12,965 nucleotides of DNA from ARS1285 sp039796495 (lineage in GTDB: Archaea; Nanobdellota; Nanobdellia; Pacearchaeales; GW2011-AR1): positions 1-12,965 of the forward strand of contig JBDKJQ010000051.1 in NCBI GenBank assembly GCA_039796495.1, given 5' to 3'. Below the pieces are notes generated by a model. That model saw only the letters and a list, made by a program, of their open reading frames with translations, was not told the DNA's origin and searched no databases. The position numbers and the translations under genes were made by a program. Position 1 is the stretch's first letter. Each line of letters opens with the position of its first letter. Positions 5,755 through 11,539 of the stretch are shown one piece after another.

Positions 5755-6126
5755 TTACGCAGCAGATTGATTCTCAGAAACAGTACTCTTCGCAGCTTCA
5801 GCTGCTTTCTTCTTTTCCTCTTCCATTTTTTTCTTTTCCTCAATTTCCTGTTTTGCTTCTTCTTTTTTCTTTTTTCTTGTTTTTCCGAGCTTCTGAATTG
5901 ACTCTAAATCTTTCAAATGGTCATATACGTGAGCATTCACAAGAAATGTGTTTTTCCCAAAATGCCCAAGTACTTGCAGGATATGCACCTGCCCTTCCGG
6001 CTTTGAAAATTTCTCAGAGATAACTGTTTTCATTTCATCATACGTCGGATTTTTTTCAGACTCAACAGTAAAAGAAACTTCCTGTCTTTTGAATAGTTCA
6101 TTTCGCGTGTCCATAAGCATCTCCAT
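5755..6126 (-). CDS. rps24e: Small ribosomal subunit protein eS24 (S24e)
   Basis: This 123-aa protein has the S24e core: MEMLMDTRNELFKRQEVSF, then NPTYDEMKTVISEKF, VHILQVLGHFGKNTFLVNAH and VYDHLKDLE. The GHFGKNTF-like block corresponds to the conserved FGxxxxxGxAxIYD region. After residue 83 comes a long Lys/Glu/Ala-rich coiled tail. The frame overlaps the spt4 stop by one base (TAATG), which implies translational coupling. I kept the first ATG because the strand before the conserved R-x-E-V then has nearly the family length. The ATG at 6114 is a credible alternative, since GGAG lies 6 nt before it. Confidence 0.9.
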   Translation of the reverse strand: MEMLMDTRNELFKRQEVSFTVESEKNPTYDEMKTVISEKFSKPEGQVHILQVLGHFGKNTFLVNAHVYDHLKDLESIQKLGKTRKKKKEEAKQEIEEKKKMEEEKKKAAEAAKSTVSENQSAA

Positions 6127-6311
6127 TATAATTTTATCGCGTATAATCCGTTTTTATGTATCTTAAGATTTCGTGCCAGCTCTGATTTTTCTGCATTGAT
6201 AATTTCAACCTTGCCTTTGAAAGAGTCCGATGTTTCCTTCCGATCACAATTAGGGCAGACATCTCCTTCATATATTCTCTTGCAATTCTTGCATGCTTTT
6301 TCCTTCGCCAT
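6126..6311 (-). CDS. spt4: Transcription elongation factor Spt4 (RNA polymerase subunit E'')
   Basis: This 61-aa zinc-binding partner of Spt5/NusG binds the RNA polymerase clamp and supports processive elongation. CKNCKRIYEGDVCPNCD supplies four zinc ligands (Cys7, Cys10, Cys19, Cys22). The C-terminal half (FKGKVEIINAEKSELARNL, then NGLYAIKL) matches the family's beta-sheet with the conserved late glycine and hydrophobic end. Its start lies 2 nt after an 18-codon micro-ORF. GAGGAG lies about 8 nt before the ATG and overlaps the base of a 7-bp hairpin. Confidence 0.93.
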   Translation of the reverse strand: MAKEKACKNCKRIYEGDVCPNCDRKETSDSFKGKVEIINAEKSELARNLKIHKNGLYAIKL

Positions 6312-6313
6312 TT

Positions 6314-6370
6314 TTAGTTCTCCTCGCCAAAAATGGCGAGCTCAAAATTTTTAATTTTATTGTTCGCCAT
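6314..6370 (-). CDS. Possible 18-aa micro-ORF between rpo7 and spt4
   Basis: The ATG at 6370 lies 7 nt after the rpo7 stop. The frame reads MANNKIKNFELAIFGEEN and stops 2 nt before the spt4 ATG. Its start context (AATGGCGAA) resembles the spt4 start (AATGGCGAAGG), which suggests a duplicated initiation region. A leader peptide that couples translation is plausible, but no conservation can be shown here. Confidence 0.3.
   Translation of the reverse strand: MANNKIKNFELAIFGEEN
6323..6340 (-). promoter_or_regulatory. Hairpin masking the spt4 ribosome-binding site
   Basis: CTCGCCA and TGGCGAG form a perfect 7-bp, GC-rich stem with a 4-nt loop. In the transcript the 3' arm ends in GAG, which is the start of the spt4 Shine-Dalgarno GAGGAG. 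Folding could therefore limit spt4 initiation unless ribosomes crossing the micro-ORF open it. Confidence 0.45.
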
Positions 6371-6377
6371 TGTATGT

Positions 6378-6959
6378 TTATTCTTCCTTCTCCTTTCCTT
6401 TGGATTTTCTTACGATTGCCTTCACTTTTTTCTTTTCTTCTGAGATCCATTCCAGTTTTCCTAATCCCGGCTGTCGCATCGTCAAACCAATTTTTGGCTG
6501 ATCGCCCTTATATGAAATAGCAACGATTCGCGCCAAACACGCATCTCGTTTTTTTAAAACTTTTTTTGAGTCTTTTCCCAGCAAGGTTCCTGAAGTCGAA
6601 AAGCTGACATAATCGTCCATGGTCTGACTGATATGAATGATCCCTTTCATCACGCCCAGATTGATGAACGCACCAAAATTAGTTATTTCGTCGATGATTC
6701 CACAGACTAATTCCTGCAGTTCAGGCTTCCATGCCAATAATTTAAATTTTGATTTGTAGTATGCTGCTCCATCTCCAGGAATGATGATACCGTCACCAAC
6801 TTCCAGCACAGACATGATTCCGATAACTTCTCCGATTTCTTTATCATGATAATTAGAATATGTTTCCTGCAATTGCTTTGCTACAGCATCCGCAGTCATG
6901 AGCGCAAATAATTTCGGCTCCACTCGTACATAATCTTCTACTTCAACAATATAGAACAT
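6378..6959 (-). CDS. rpo7: DNA-directed RNA polymerase subunit Rpo7 (RpoE1, Rpb7 homologue)
   Basis: This 193-aa stalk subunit of archaeal RNA polymerase pairs with Rpo4 and helps open-complex formation and RNA exit. The N-terminal tip domain is clear: MFYIVEVEDYVRVEPKLF, then KEIGEVIGIMSV (40-51) and the GDGIIIPGDGAAYYKSKFKL block (55-74). The S1/OB domain follows: ELVCGIIDEITNFGAFINLG (83-102), GIIHISQ (106-112) and the end of the fold at KIGLTMRQPGLG (156-167). A basic tail closes it. It heads the leftward rpo7-spt4-rps24e operon, a conserved archaeal arrangement, and has its own TATA box. Length is typical. Confidence 0.95.
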   Translation of the reverse strand: MFYIVEVEDYVRVEPKLFALMTADAVAKQLQETYSNYHDKEIGEVIGIMSVLEVGDGIIIPGDGAAYYKSKFKLLAWKPELQELVCGIIDEITNFGAFINLGVMKGIIHISQTMDDYVSFSTSGTLLGKDSKKVLKKRDACLARIVAISYKGDQPKIGLTMRQPGLGKLEWISEEKKKVKAIVRKSKGKEKEE

Positions 6960-6983
6960 GTTAAAAATAATACAAAGGGTAGG

Positions 6984-6992
6984 TTTTTAAAT
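6984..6992 (-). promoter_or_regulatory. TATA box for the rpo7 operon
   Basis: The minus strand reads ATTTAAAAA, centred about 28 nt upstream of the ATG at 6959. The mRNA would be leaderless or have one or two leader nucleotides. A 9-bp hairpin lies immediately upstream. Confidence 0.5.
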
Positions 6993-6993
6993 C

Positions 6994-7042
6994 TTCACAT
7001 TTTTCAAATGTGAATGAGTTAAAATATCCGCAGATATTTTAA
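6994..7042. terminator. Two tandem hairpins between the PIN gene and the rpo7 promoter
   Basis: TTCACATTT/AAATGTGAA (6994-7002 with 7006-7014) is a perfect 9-bp stem with a 3-nt loop. TTAAAATATC/GATATTTTAA (7019-7028 with 7033-7042) is a perfect 10-bp stem with a CGCA loop. Both follow the PIN gene stop by 12-61 nt and abut the rpo7 TATA box. They could end the PIN transcript, insulate it from rpo7, or be protein-binding dyads. Confidence 0.4.
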
Positions 7043-7054
7043 AGGTTACTAAGA

Positions 7055-7489
7055 TTATCGCGACAGTATCAACTGCTTATTCTTGTTCATCAAAACAACT
7101 CTTCCCAATGTTTCGCGCATCTCCCGATCCAGCGTACACACAATATTTTTTTTATTTTCCTGCGCAAGATTAATCAAAGCCTCATCAACAGTATTTCCTT
7201 CTGCTTTAACAATGCTGATTATCTTCTCAGAAATATACTTTTCAACTATCTGCAGGGCAAGTGACGCAGCTTCCTTATCTCTTCCGGTAGTTTTCTTAAA
7301 TCGCGCTGTCCGCCTCACAAAAGGAATCTTTGTCTTTTTTTTATTCATCACTACATCAAGTTCCTCAATAACCTGCTCGGGCACAACAAGATCAAAATGT
7401 TCATGAAACATACTCTGCAATTTCTCAACATAATCAATTTTTTCTTTTGCGCAATAAATCAAAAAGTTCGTATCTAAGATGATTTTCAT
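7055..7489 (-). CDS. PIN-domain ribonuclease-like protein (FCF1/UTP23-like or VapC-like)
   Basis: This 144-aa single PIN domain is a Mg-dependent ribonuclease fold. The acidic residues of the active site are visible: Asp6 in MKIILDTNFLIY, Glu38/Glu42 in VVPEQVIEELD, Asp102 in GNTVDEALINLA, and Asp121 in VCTLDREMRETLG. The last stretch closely resembles archaeal PIN proteins related to the rRNA-processing factors FCF1/UTP24. Proximity to rpo7 and the ribosomal genes supports an RNA-processing role over a toxin role, and no antitoxin-like gene is adjacent. I chose the internal ATG at 7489 over the one at 7558, because the fold begins exactly there and a TATA box lies about 25 nt upstream. Confidence 0.8.
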   Translation of the reverse strand: MKIILDTNFLIYCAKEKIDYVEKLQSMFHEHFDLVVPEQVIEELDVVMNKKKTKIPFVRRTARFKKTTGRDKEAASLALQIVEKYISEKIISIVKAEGNTVDEALINLAQENKKNIVCTLDREMRETLGRVVLMNKNKQLILSR

Positions 7490-7509
7490 AAAATATGAAG
7501 AAAAAATAG

Positions 7510-7518
7510 TTTTTATAG
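7510..7518 (-). promoter_or_regulatory. TATA box for the PIN gene
   Basis: CTATAAAAA on the minus strand is centred about 25 nt upstream of the ATG at 7489. It supports the short start and a leaderless mRNA. Confidence 0.55.
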
Positions 7519-7556
7519 GTATTGAAAACCCGTACAGCAATCCGCCCAATCGCAAC

Positions 7557-7564
7557 ATTTAAAA
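7557..7564 (+). promoter_or_regulatory. TATA box for the membrane pyrophosphatase gene
   Basis: ATTTAAAA is centred about 26 nt upstream of the ATG at 7587, consistent with a leaderless transcript. Confidence 0.55.
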
Positions 7565-7586
7565 AACGTTTTTTCTAGTATATCCC

Positions 7587-9560
7587 ATGTTATATGAATC
7601 AGTGATCTTCGGATTAGGGTTTATTGCCCTGCTATTCGCATTATTTTTGTTTCTCAAATTAAAACAGATAAACGTTGTTGATCCAAAAGTTGCGGAAATT
7701 TCCCGTCTTATAAAAGAAGGCGCAAAAAGTTACCTCACCAAACAATATAAGATTCTAGGCAGTGTTGCAATTGTTATAACAATTATTTTAGCGATCTTTG
7801 TCAGCTTTGCAATGGCAGGCTCATTTTTCTTTGGCGCATTGTTATCATCAGTTGCAGGAATTTTAGGCATGATGGTTGCAACAAGCGCAAACGCAAAGAC
7901 AACTGAAGGATGCAAAAAAAGTTTAAATGAAGGATTAAAGGTTGCATTTTCATCAGGTGTTGTCATGGGCATGATTGTAGTAGGATTAGGAATTCTTGGA
8001 ATCATTAGTACCTATGTATTATTCAAAGATATGGATGTCATGTTTGGTTTCGGATTAGGTGCTAGCTTAATTGCATTATTCGCACGAGTGGGCGGCGGCA
8101 TTTACACCAAAGCTGCTGACATGGGCGCAGATCTCGTTGGAAAAGTGGAAAAAGGAATTCCTGAGGACGATCCCCGAAACCCTGCAGTCATCGCGGATAA
8201 CGTCGGAGACAACGTAGGAGATGTTGCAGGCATGGGCGCAGACCTATTTGACAGCTATGTTCACAGCATCATCGCATCAATGGCGCTCGCATTATTATAT
8301 TTCAACTCAAACGGCCTTGCAGGCGCATTATTCCCATTATTTATTGCAGCTATCGGAATCATCGCTTCAATCTTAGGAACATTTTTTGTGAGATTAAAAG
8401 AAAACGATCATCCACATAAAGCACTCAACAGAGGCATGTTCGCAAGCTCATTCTTTGTGATTATATTTTCTTTGGCAGCAGTGTTATGGATTTTTGGTGC
8501 AGCGCAACTTGCTCTTTTCTATTCCATAGTAACCGGATTAATTGCAGGAATCATCATCGGGTTGGCAACAGAGCATTACACATCTGATAAACGAAAACCA
8601 GTCATCTCAATTGCAAAAGCTTCTGAAACAGGTCCTGCAACAAACGTAGTGAGAGGTTTATCCGTCGGCATGATGAGCACACTTATTCCTGCCATGACAA
8701 TAATTGTTGCCATTTTATTATCATTCAAGTTCGCAGGATTATTCGGAGTATCGCTAACAGCGATCGGCATGTTATCAATATTAGGAGTTATTCTTGCAAC
8801 AGACACTTATGGTCCCGTCTCTGACAACGCAGCAGGTATTGCAGAAATGGCGGGATTAAAAGGCGATGTGAGAAAGCGCGCAGAAGAATTAGACGCAGTC
8901 GGAAACACAACCGCAGCAATAGGAAAAGGATTTGCCGTCGGCTCCGCAGTGTTAACTGCTTTAGCATTATTCTCCGTCTTTGCAGAAAAAGCCCAATTAA
9001 CAACCATTAACATGTTAGACCCGCTCGTTCTTTCAGGAGCTTTAATCGGAGGAATCTTATCATTTATATTTGCTGCATTAGTCTTAAATTCTGTCGGAAA
9101 AACTGCCTATGCAATGGTGAATGAGGTAAGAAGACAATTCAGAGAGAATAAAGATTTGATGAAGGGAAAAGCAAAACCAGATTATGATCGACCGATTCAG
9201 ATCTCAACGCAGGCCGCATTAAAAGAAATGATGCTTCCGGGAATCTTGTCAATTATTGTTCCGCTTCTGGTCGGGTTGATTATGGGATTGCCCGCATTGG
9301 GAGGATTGCTTGCCGGGATGACAATTACTGCGTTTTTGCTTGCAGTCACCTTATCAAATGCAGGTGGTGCATGGGACAATGCAAAAAAATATATTGAAAA
9401 AGGAAATTTAGGTGGCAAGGGAAGTGACGCGCATAAAGCAGCAGTAGTCGGCGACACCGTCGGAGATGGTGCAAAAGATGCCGCAGGTCCTTCATTAAAC
9501 ATCATGATTAAGTTAGTGTCAATTGTGGCATTACTACTTGCGATTGTCTTGATGGCGTGA
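7587..9560 (+). CDS. hppA: Membrane-bound ion-pumping inorganic pyrophosphatase, K+-dependent type
   Basis: This 657-aa integral membrane enzyme couples hydrolysis of pyrophosphate to export of H+ and/or Na+. It has about 16 hydrophobic segments, at the usual length. The substrate site is intact: GGGIYTKAADMGADLVGKVE, DDPRNPAVIADNVGDNVGD and AGMGADLFDSY (to residue 224), then DTYGPVSDNAAGIAEMAGL, and near the C-terminus GGAWDNAKKYIE and VVGDTVGDGAKDAAGPSLN. At the potassium-dependence site it reads GNTTAAIGKG, with Ala443 and Gly446. K+-independent enzymes have Lys and Thr there, so K+ is probably needed. The gate position in GADLFxSY is Asp222, whereas Na+-pumping homologues usually have Glu, so ion specificity is uncertain. 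It is probably monocistronic, and the downstream gene has its own TATA box. Confidence 0.96.
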   Translation: MLYESVIFGLGFIALLFALFLFLKLKQINVVDPKVAEISRLIKEGAKSYLTKQYKILGSVAIVITIILAIFVSFAMAGSFFFGALLSSVAGILGMMVATSANAKTTEGCKKSLNEGLKVAFSSGVVMGMIVVGLGILGIISTYVLFKDMDVMFGFGLGASLIALFARVGGGIYTKAADMGADLVGKVEKGIPEDDPRNPAVIADNVGDNVGDVAGMGADLFDSYVHSIIASMALALLYFNSNGLAGALFPLFIAAIGIIASILGTFFVRLKENDHPHKALNRGMFASSFFVIIFSLAAVLWIFGAAQLALFYSIVTGLIAGIIIGLATEHYTSDKRKPVISIAKASETGPATNVVRGLSVGMMSTLIPAMTIIVAILLSFKFAGLFGVSLTAIGMLSILGVILATDTYGPVSDNAAGIAEMAGLKGDVRKRAEELDAVGNTTAAIGKGFAVGSAVLTALALFSVFAEKAQLTTINMLDPLVLSGALIGGILSFIFAALVLNSVGKTAYAMVNEVRRQFRENKDLMKGKAKPDYDRPIQISTQAALKEMMLPGILSIIVPLLVGLIMGLPALGGLLAGMTITAFLLAVTLSNAGGAWDNAKKYIEKGNLGGKGSDAHKAAVVGDTVGDGAKDAAGPSLNIMIKLVSIVALLLAIVLMA

Positions 9561-9576
9561 TTCACCCTCAACAAAC

Positions 9577-9587
9577 ATTTATATAAT
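9577..9587 (+). promoter_or_regulatory. TATA box for the HTH/PIN two-gene unit
   Basis: ATTTATATAAT predicts initiation near 9606-9611. That supports either a leaderless GTG at 9611 or a very short leader in which AGGTGA (9609-9614) serves the GTG at 9620. Confidence 0.5.
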
Positions 9588-9610
9588 TTATTTCTCTCAT
9601 AATAAAAAAG

Positions 9611-10180
9611 GTGAACACAGTGGACGAACTAGAACACATTCTTGAAATTCTCAAGCGAGTGAAGAAAGCACTGGATAAAAAGGAGTATATCACCATAAAA
9701 AAATTAAGTGATGAAATCACAGATCATGCATCCATGCATCAGGATTCTGACCTTATTGCAACAGCAGTCATCATCTATTCATTAAGCAAGCTCATTGAAC
9801 GCGAGGACTATAAAAAAGGAAAAGAATGGACTGTCTTCTACAACAAATTCTGTAGGAATATCGATGATACGATCCAAGGATTGGAAAAAAATGATATAAA
9901 AATTTTCAGAGATGAAGTCGCAGCCAATCGGGCATTGATCGATAGCTTAAGTCGAGATCTAAAAACCTACATCACCGACGTATTCCGCAAGGCAAAGATC
10001 AACAAGGCCTCACGATTATATGACCAGGGAATATCCATGGAAAAAACTGCAAAAATTTTGGGAGTGAGCATATGGGAGTTGCAGGAATATACCGGCCAGA
10101 AAAAAGGAGATGATGTCCATTTAACATTGACCTGGCCCATTAAGAACCGAATTAAACTTGCTGAAGAAATTTTTCAATAA
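9611..10180 (+). CDS. Helical protein with C-terminal helix-turn-helix, paired with a PIN-like nuclease
   Basis: This protein has 189 aa from the GTG at 9611, or 186 from the in-frame GTG at 9620, which has AGGTGA 5 nt before it. I recognise no named family. Most of it (residues 5-125) is predicted helical and charged: ELEHILEILKRVKKALDKKE, DSDLIATAVIIYSLSKLIER, KEWTVFYNKFCRNIDDTIQG. Residues about 131-163 form a helix-turn-helix (ASRLYDQGISMEKTAKILGV, then SIWELQEYTGQ), followed by a short tail with HLTLTWPIKNRIKLAEE. Its stop lies 6 nt before the PIN-like gene, so the two are co-expressed. The HTH plus nuclease arrangement suggests a regulator or adaptor for the nuclease, like an antitoxin or an RNA-processing partner. 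The role is inferred only. Confidence 0.75.
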   Translation: MNTVDELEHILEILKRVKKALDKKEYITIKKLSDEITDHASMHQDSDLIATAVIIYSLSKLIEREDYKKGKEWTVFYNKFCRNIDDTIQGLEKNDIKIFRDEVAANRALIDSLSRDLKTYITDVFRKAKINKASRLYDQGISMEKTAKILGVSIWELQEYTGQKKGDDVHLTLTWPIKNRIKLAEEIFQ

Positions 10181-10186
10181 AGGAAA

Positions 10187-10876
10187 ATGAAAAAAAAATA
10201 TCTCATCTTTGATGCAGGCCCGCTCATTAATTTCTCCATGAACGGACTTATAGATATATTGGAAAAACTGCAAAAAGAGTTCAAGGGAGAATTTCTCATA
10301 ACAAAAGAAGTCAAGGAAGAAATTATCGACAATCCAATTATTATAAAAAAGTTTGAACTGGAAGCATTGCGTCTTGAAACGCTGTTCAAAAAAGGAACTA
10401 TAAAACACGCCGACCTCGCCAAAGCAGAAGTGGAAGAATTGCGCGTGATAAGGGACAAATTATTGCAGATCGCCAACAGCATGTTCAAGTCACGCAAAGG
10501 TCCGATTCATTTGCTGGACAAAGGAGAAGCAGCAGCGCTTGCCCTTTCAGTCATTCTGGAAAGAAAGCTCAAAGAGTCAATTCCACTAGTCATTGACGAA
10601 CGAACAGCGCGGATGCTCTGCGAAAATCCGGATAATCTAAAAAAGATATTTGAGAAAAAGTTTCGAGGTCCAGTATACGCTGACAGAAGAAGCTATCAGG
10701 AATTTGAAAATTTCAAAGTCATTAGAAGCACAGAACTCATGTATATCGCATACAAAAAGAAGCTGTTCGACAGCAAAGACAAAAGAATGCTGGATGCCCT
10801 GCTCTATGCCCTCAAATTTCACGGCTGCTCAATCACCGACGATGAAATTAGCGAAATAAAGGCGATTGCGGGATAA
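10187..10876 (+). CDS. PIN-like nuclease-domain protein
   Basis: This 229-aa protein is larger than a typical 130-150-aa VapC. It shows the PIN pattern: YLIFDAGPLINFS with Asp9; LITKEVKEEIID with Glu41/Glu45; LLDKGEAAALALSVILE (110-126) with Asp111/Glu114; and LVIDERTARMLCENP with Asp137. An insertion between the second and third motifs (about residues 50-105) and a C-terminal extension after 140 (DRRSYQEFENFKVIRSTELM, DSKDKRMLDALLYALKFHGC) distinguish it from simple VapC toxins. TAAAGGA overlaps the upstream stop codon, just before the ATG. It is the second gene of a two-gene unit with the HTH protein, and it ends 56 nt before the tRNA. Its target is unknown. Confidence 0.75.
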   Translation: MKKKYLIFDAGPLINFSMNGLIDILEKLQKEFKGEFLITKEVKEEIIDNPIIIKKFELEALRLETLFKKGTIKHADLAKAEVEELRVIRDKLLQIANSMFKSRKGPIHLLDKGEAAALALSVILERKLKESIPLVIDERTARMLCENPDNLKKIFEKKFRGPVYADRRSYQEFENFKVIRSTELMYIAYKKKLFDSKDKRMLDALLYALKFHGCSITDDEISEIKAIAG

Positions 10877-10900
10877 TGTTATTTTTTGTAAAAACCATAT

Positions 10901-10914
10901 CTTTTTAAAATAAG
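10901..10914 (+). promoter_or_regulatory. TATA box for tRNA-Trp
   Basis: CTTTTTAAAATAAG is centred about 26 nt upstream of the first tRNA base (10933), the standard archaeal tRNA promoter spacing. Confidence 0.5.
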
Positions 10915-10932
10915 TTTTTTTAGTAGCTTTAC

Positions 10933-11003
10933 GGGAGTATAGTTCAACGGTAGAATATGAGCCTCCAGAGCTTGTGATGTCGGTTCGATTCCGGCTACTC
11001 CCA
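10933..11003 (+). tRNA. tRNA-Trp (anticodon CCA)
   Basis: This cloverleaf of 71 nt has no intron and no encoded CCA end. The acceptor stem is GGGAGTA/TACTCCC (10933-10939 with 10996-11002), with discriminator A11003. The D arm is GTTC-AACGGTA-GAAT. The anticodon arm is TGAGC-CTCCAGA-GCTTG with anticodon CCA at 10965-10967, preceded by the invariant T. The variable loop is TGAT. The T arm is GTCGG-TTCGATT-CCGGC. The anticodon stem is weak, its two outer pairs being U-G and G-U. Many euryarchaeal tRNA-Trp genes carry an intron, but none is here. A glycine identity was considered, but the seven-base loop places CCA, not TCC or CCC, in the anticodon. Confidence 0.9.
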
Positions 11004-11035
11004 TTCACAAATATATAGTTTCAAAAACAGAAATG

Positions 11036-11045
11036 TTTTTAAATA
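11036..11045 (+). promoter_or_regulatory. TATA box for the 147-aa unknown gene
   Basis: TTTTTAAATA is centred about 25 nt upstream of the ATG at 11065, predicting a leaderless mRNA. Confidence 0.5.
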
Positions 11046-11064
11046 AAACACACGATGACTTCTC

Positions 11065-11508
11065 ATGCCGACAGAAACAATAACTCCCTACAAAGTAGAA
11101 GGATATGGTACGACTATAAAAGATGCTCTCAGTAATCTTTCTAGAAACGAAGAAGGATTGAGAAAAAAATTATCTGATGCACATGTTTCTACTGACGCTC
11201 CGCATCGAACCGTATATGTCGCAAAGTTTTTTGAAAAACAAGGACTTGAAACACAGGTAGTATGCCCCGAATTTACAATTCGTGTTGAAAGTGCTGACGA
11301 CATTCAAAAAGAAGCGGAAAAAAGAGCAAACGGTGGTTCCCTGCAATCATACGATTCAAGTATTACAATTCAACGATATTTTGATCTTGATGATAAACAA
11401 TTGGCAGCGGCAAGAGGCGGCAATAGTGGAAGTGCGCGACCTCCAACCGCAGGATACGACGACGTCAAAAAAGACGGCTTATCTGATTTAATTCAAACAC
11501 TAGGTTAA
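11065..11508 (+). CDS. Hypothetical protein upstream of the transglutaminase-like gene
   Basis: This 147-aa soluble protein is of unrecognised family. The N-terminal 85 residues look like a small alpha/beta domain: ITPYKVEGYGTTIKDALSNL (strand-turn-helix), HRTVYVAKFFEKQGLETQVV, then PEFTIRVESADDIQKEAEKR. The end is low-complexity and probably disordered (ARGGNSGSARPPTAGYDD), finishing with a short helix DGLSDLIQTLG. There is no signal peptide or membrane segment. It has its own TATA box, and the large transglutaminase-like gene starts 31 nt after its stop, so the two are probably co-transcribed. The disordered linker plus terminal helix could be a docking element, which is speculation. Confidence 0.65.
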   Translation: MPTETITPYKVEGYGTTIKDALSNLSRNEEGLRKKLSDAHVSTDAPHRTVYVAKFFEKQGLETQVVCPEFTIRVESADDIQKEAEKRANGGSLQSYDSSITIQRYFDLDDKQLAAARGGNSGSARPPTAGYDDVKKDGLSDLIQTLG

Positions 11509-11539
11509 AAAGAGTTCTATAAAATTTTAGACGAGAAAT

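Noticed and set aside
7490..7558. Longer start (ATG at 7558) for the PIN gene
   Set aside because: The extra 23 residues precede the first PIN strand, and the TATA box at 7510-7518 would lie inside the coding region.
9197..9574. Antisense ORF of 125 codons over the end of hppA
   Set aside because: It is a mirror of strongly constrained pyrophosphatase coding sequence, with no promoter or family signal. The same applies to the other antisense frames over hppA, scpA and the PP2C-like gene.
10933..11003. tRNA-Gly identity suggested by overall similarity to glycine tRNAs
   Set aside because: The seven-base loop CTCCAGA places CCA in the anticodon; TCC or CCC would need a different stem register that does not pair.
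10933..11508. Integration of a mobile element at the tRNA-Trp 3' end
   Set aside because: No repeat of the tRNA 3' end, integrase or transposase was found downstream within the window.
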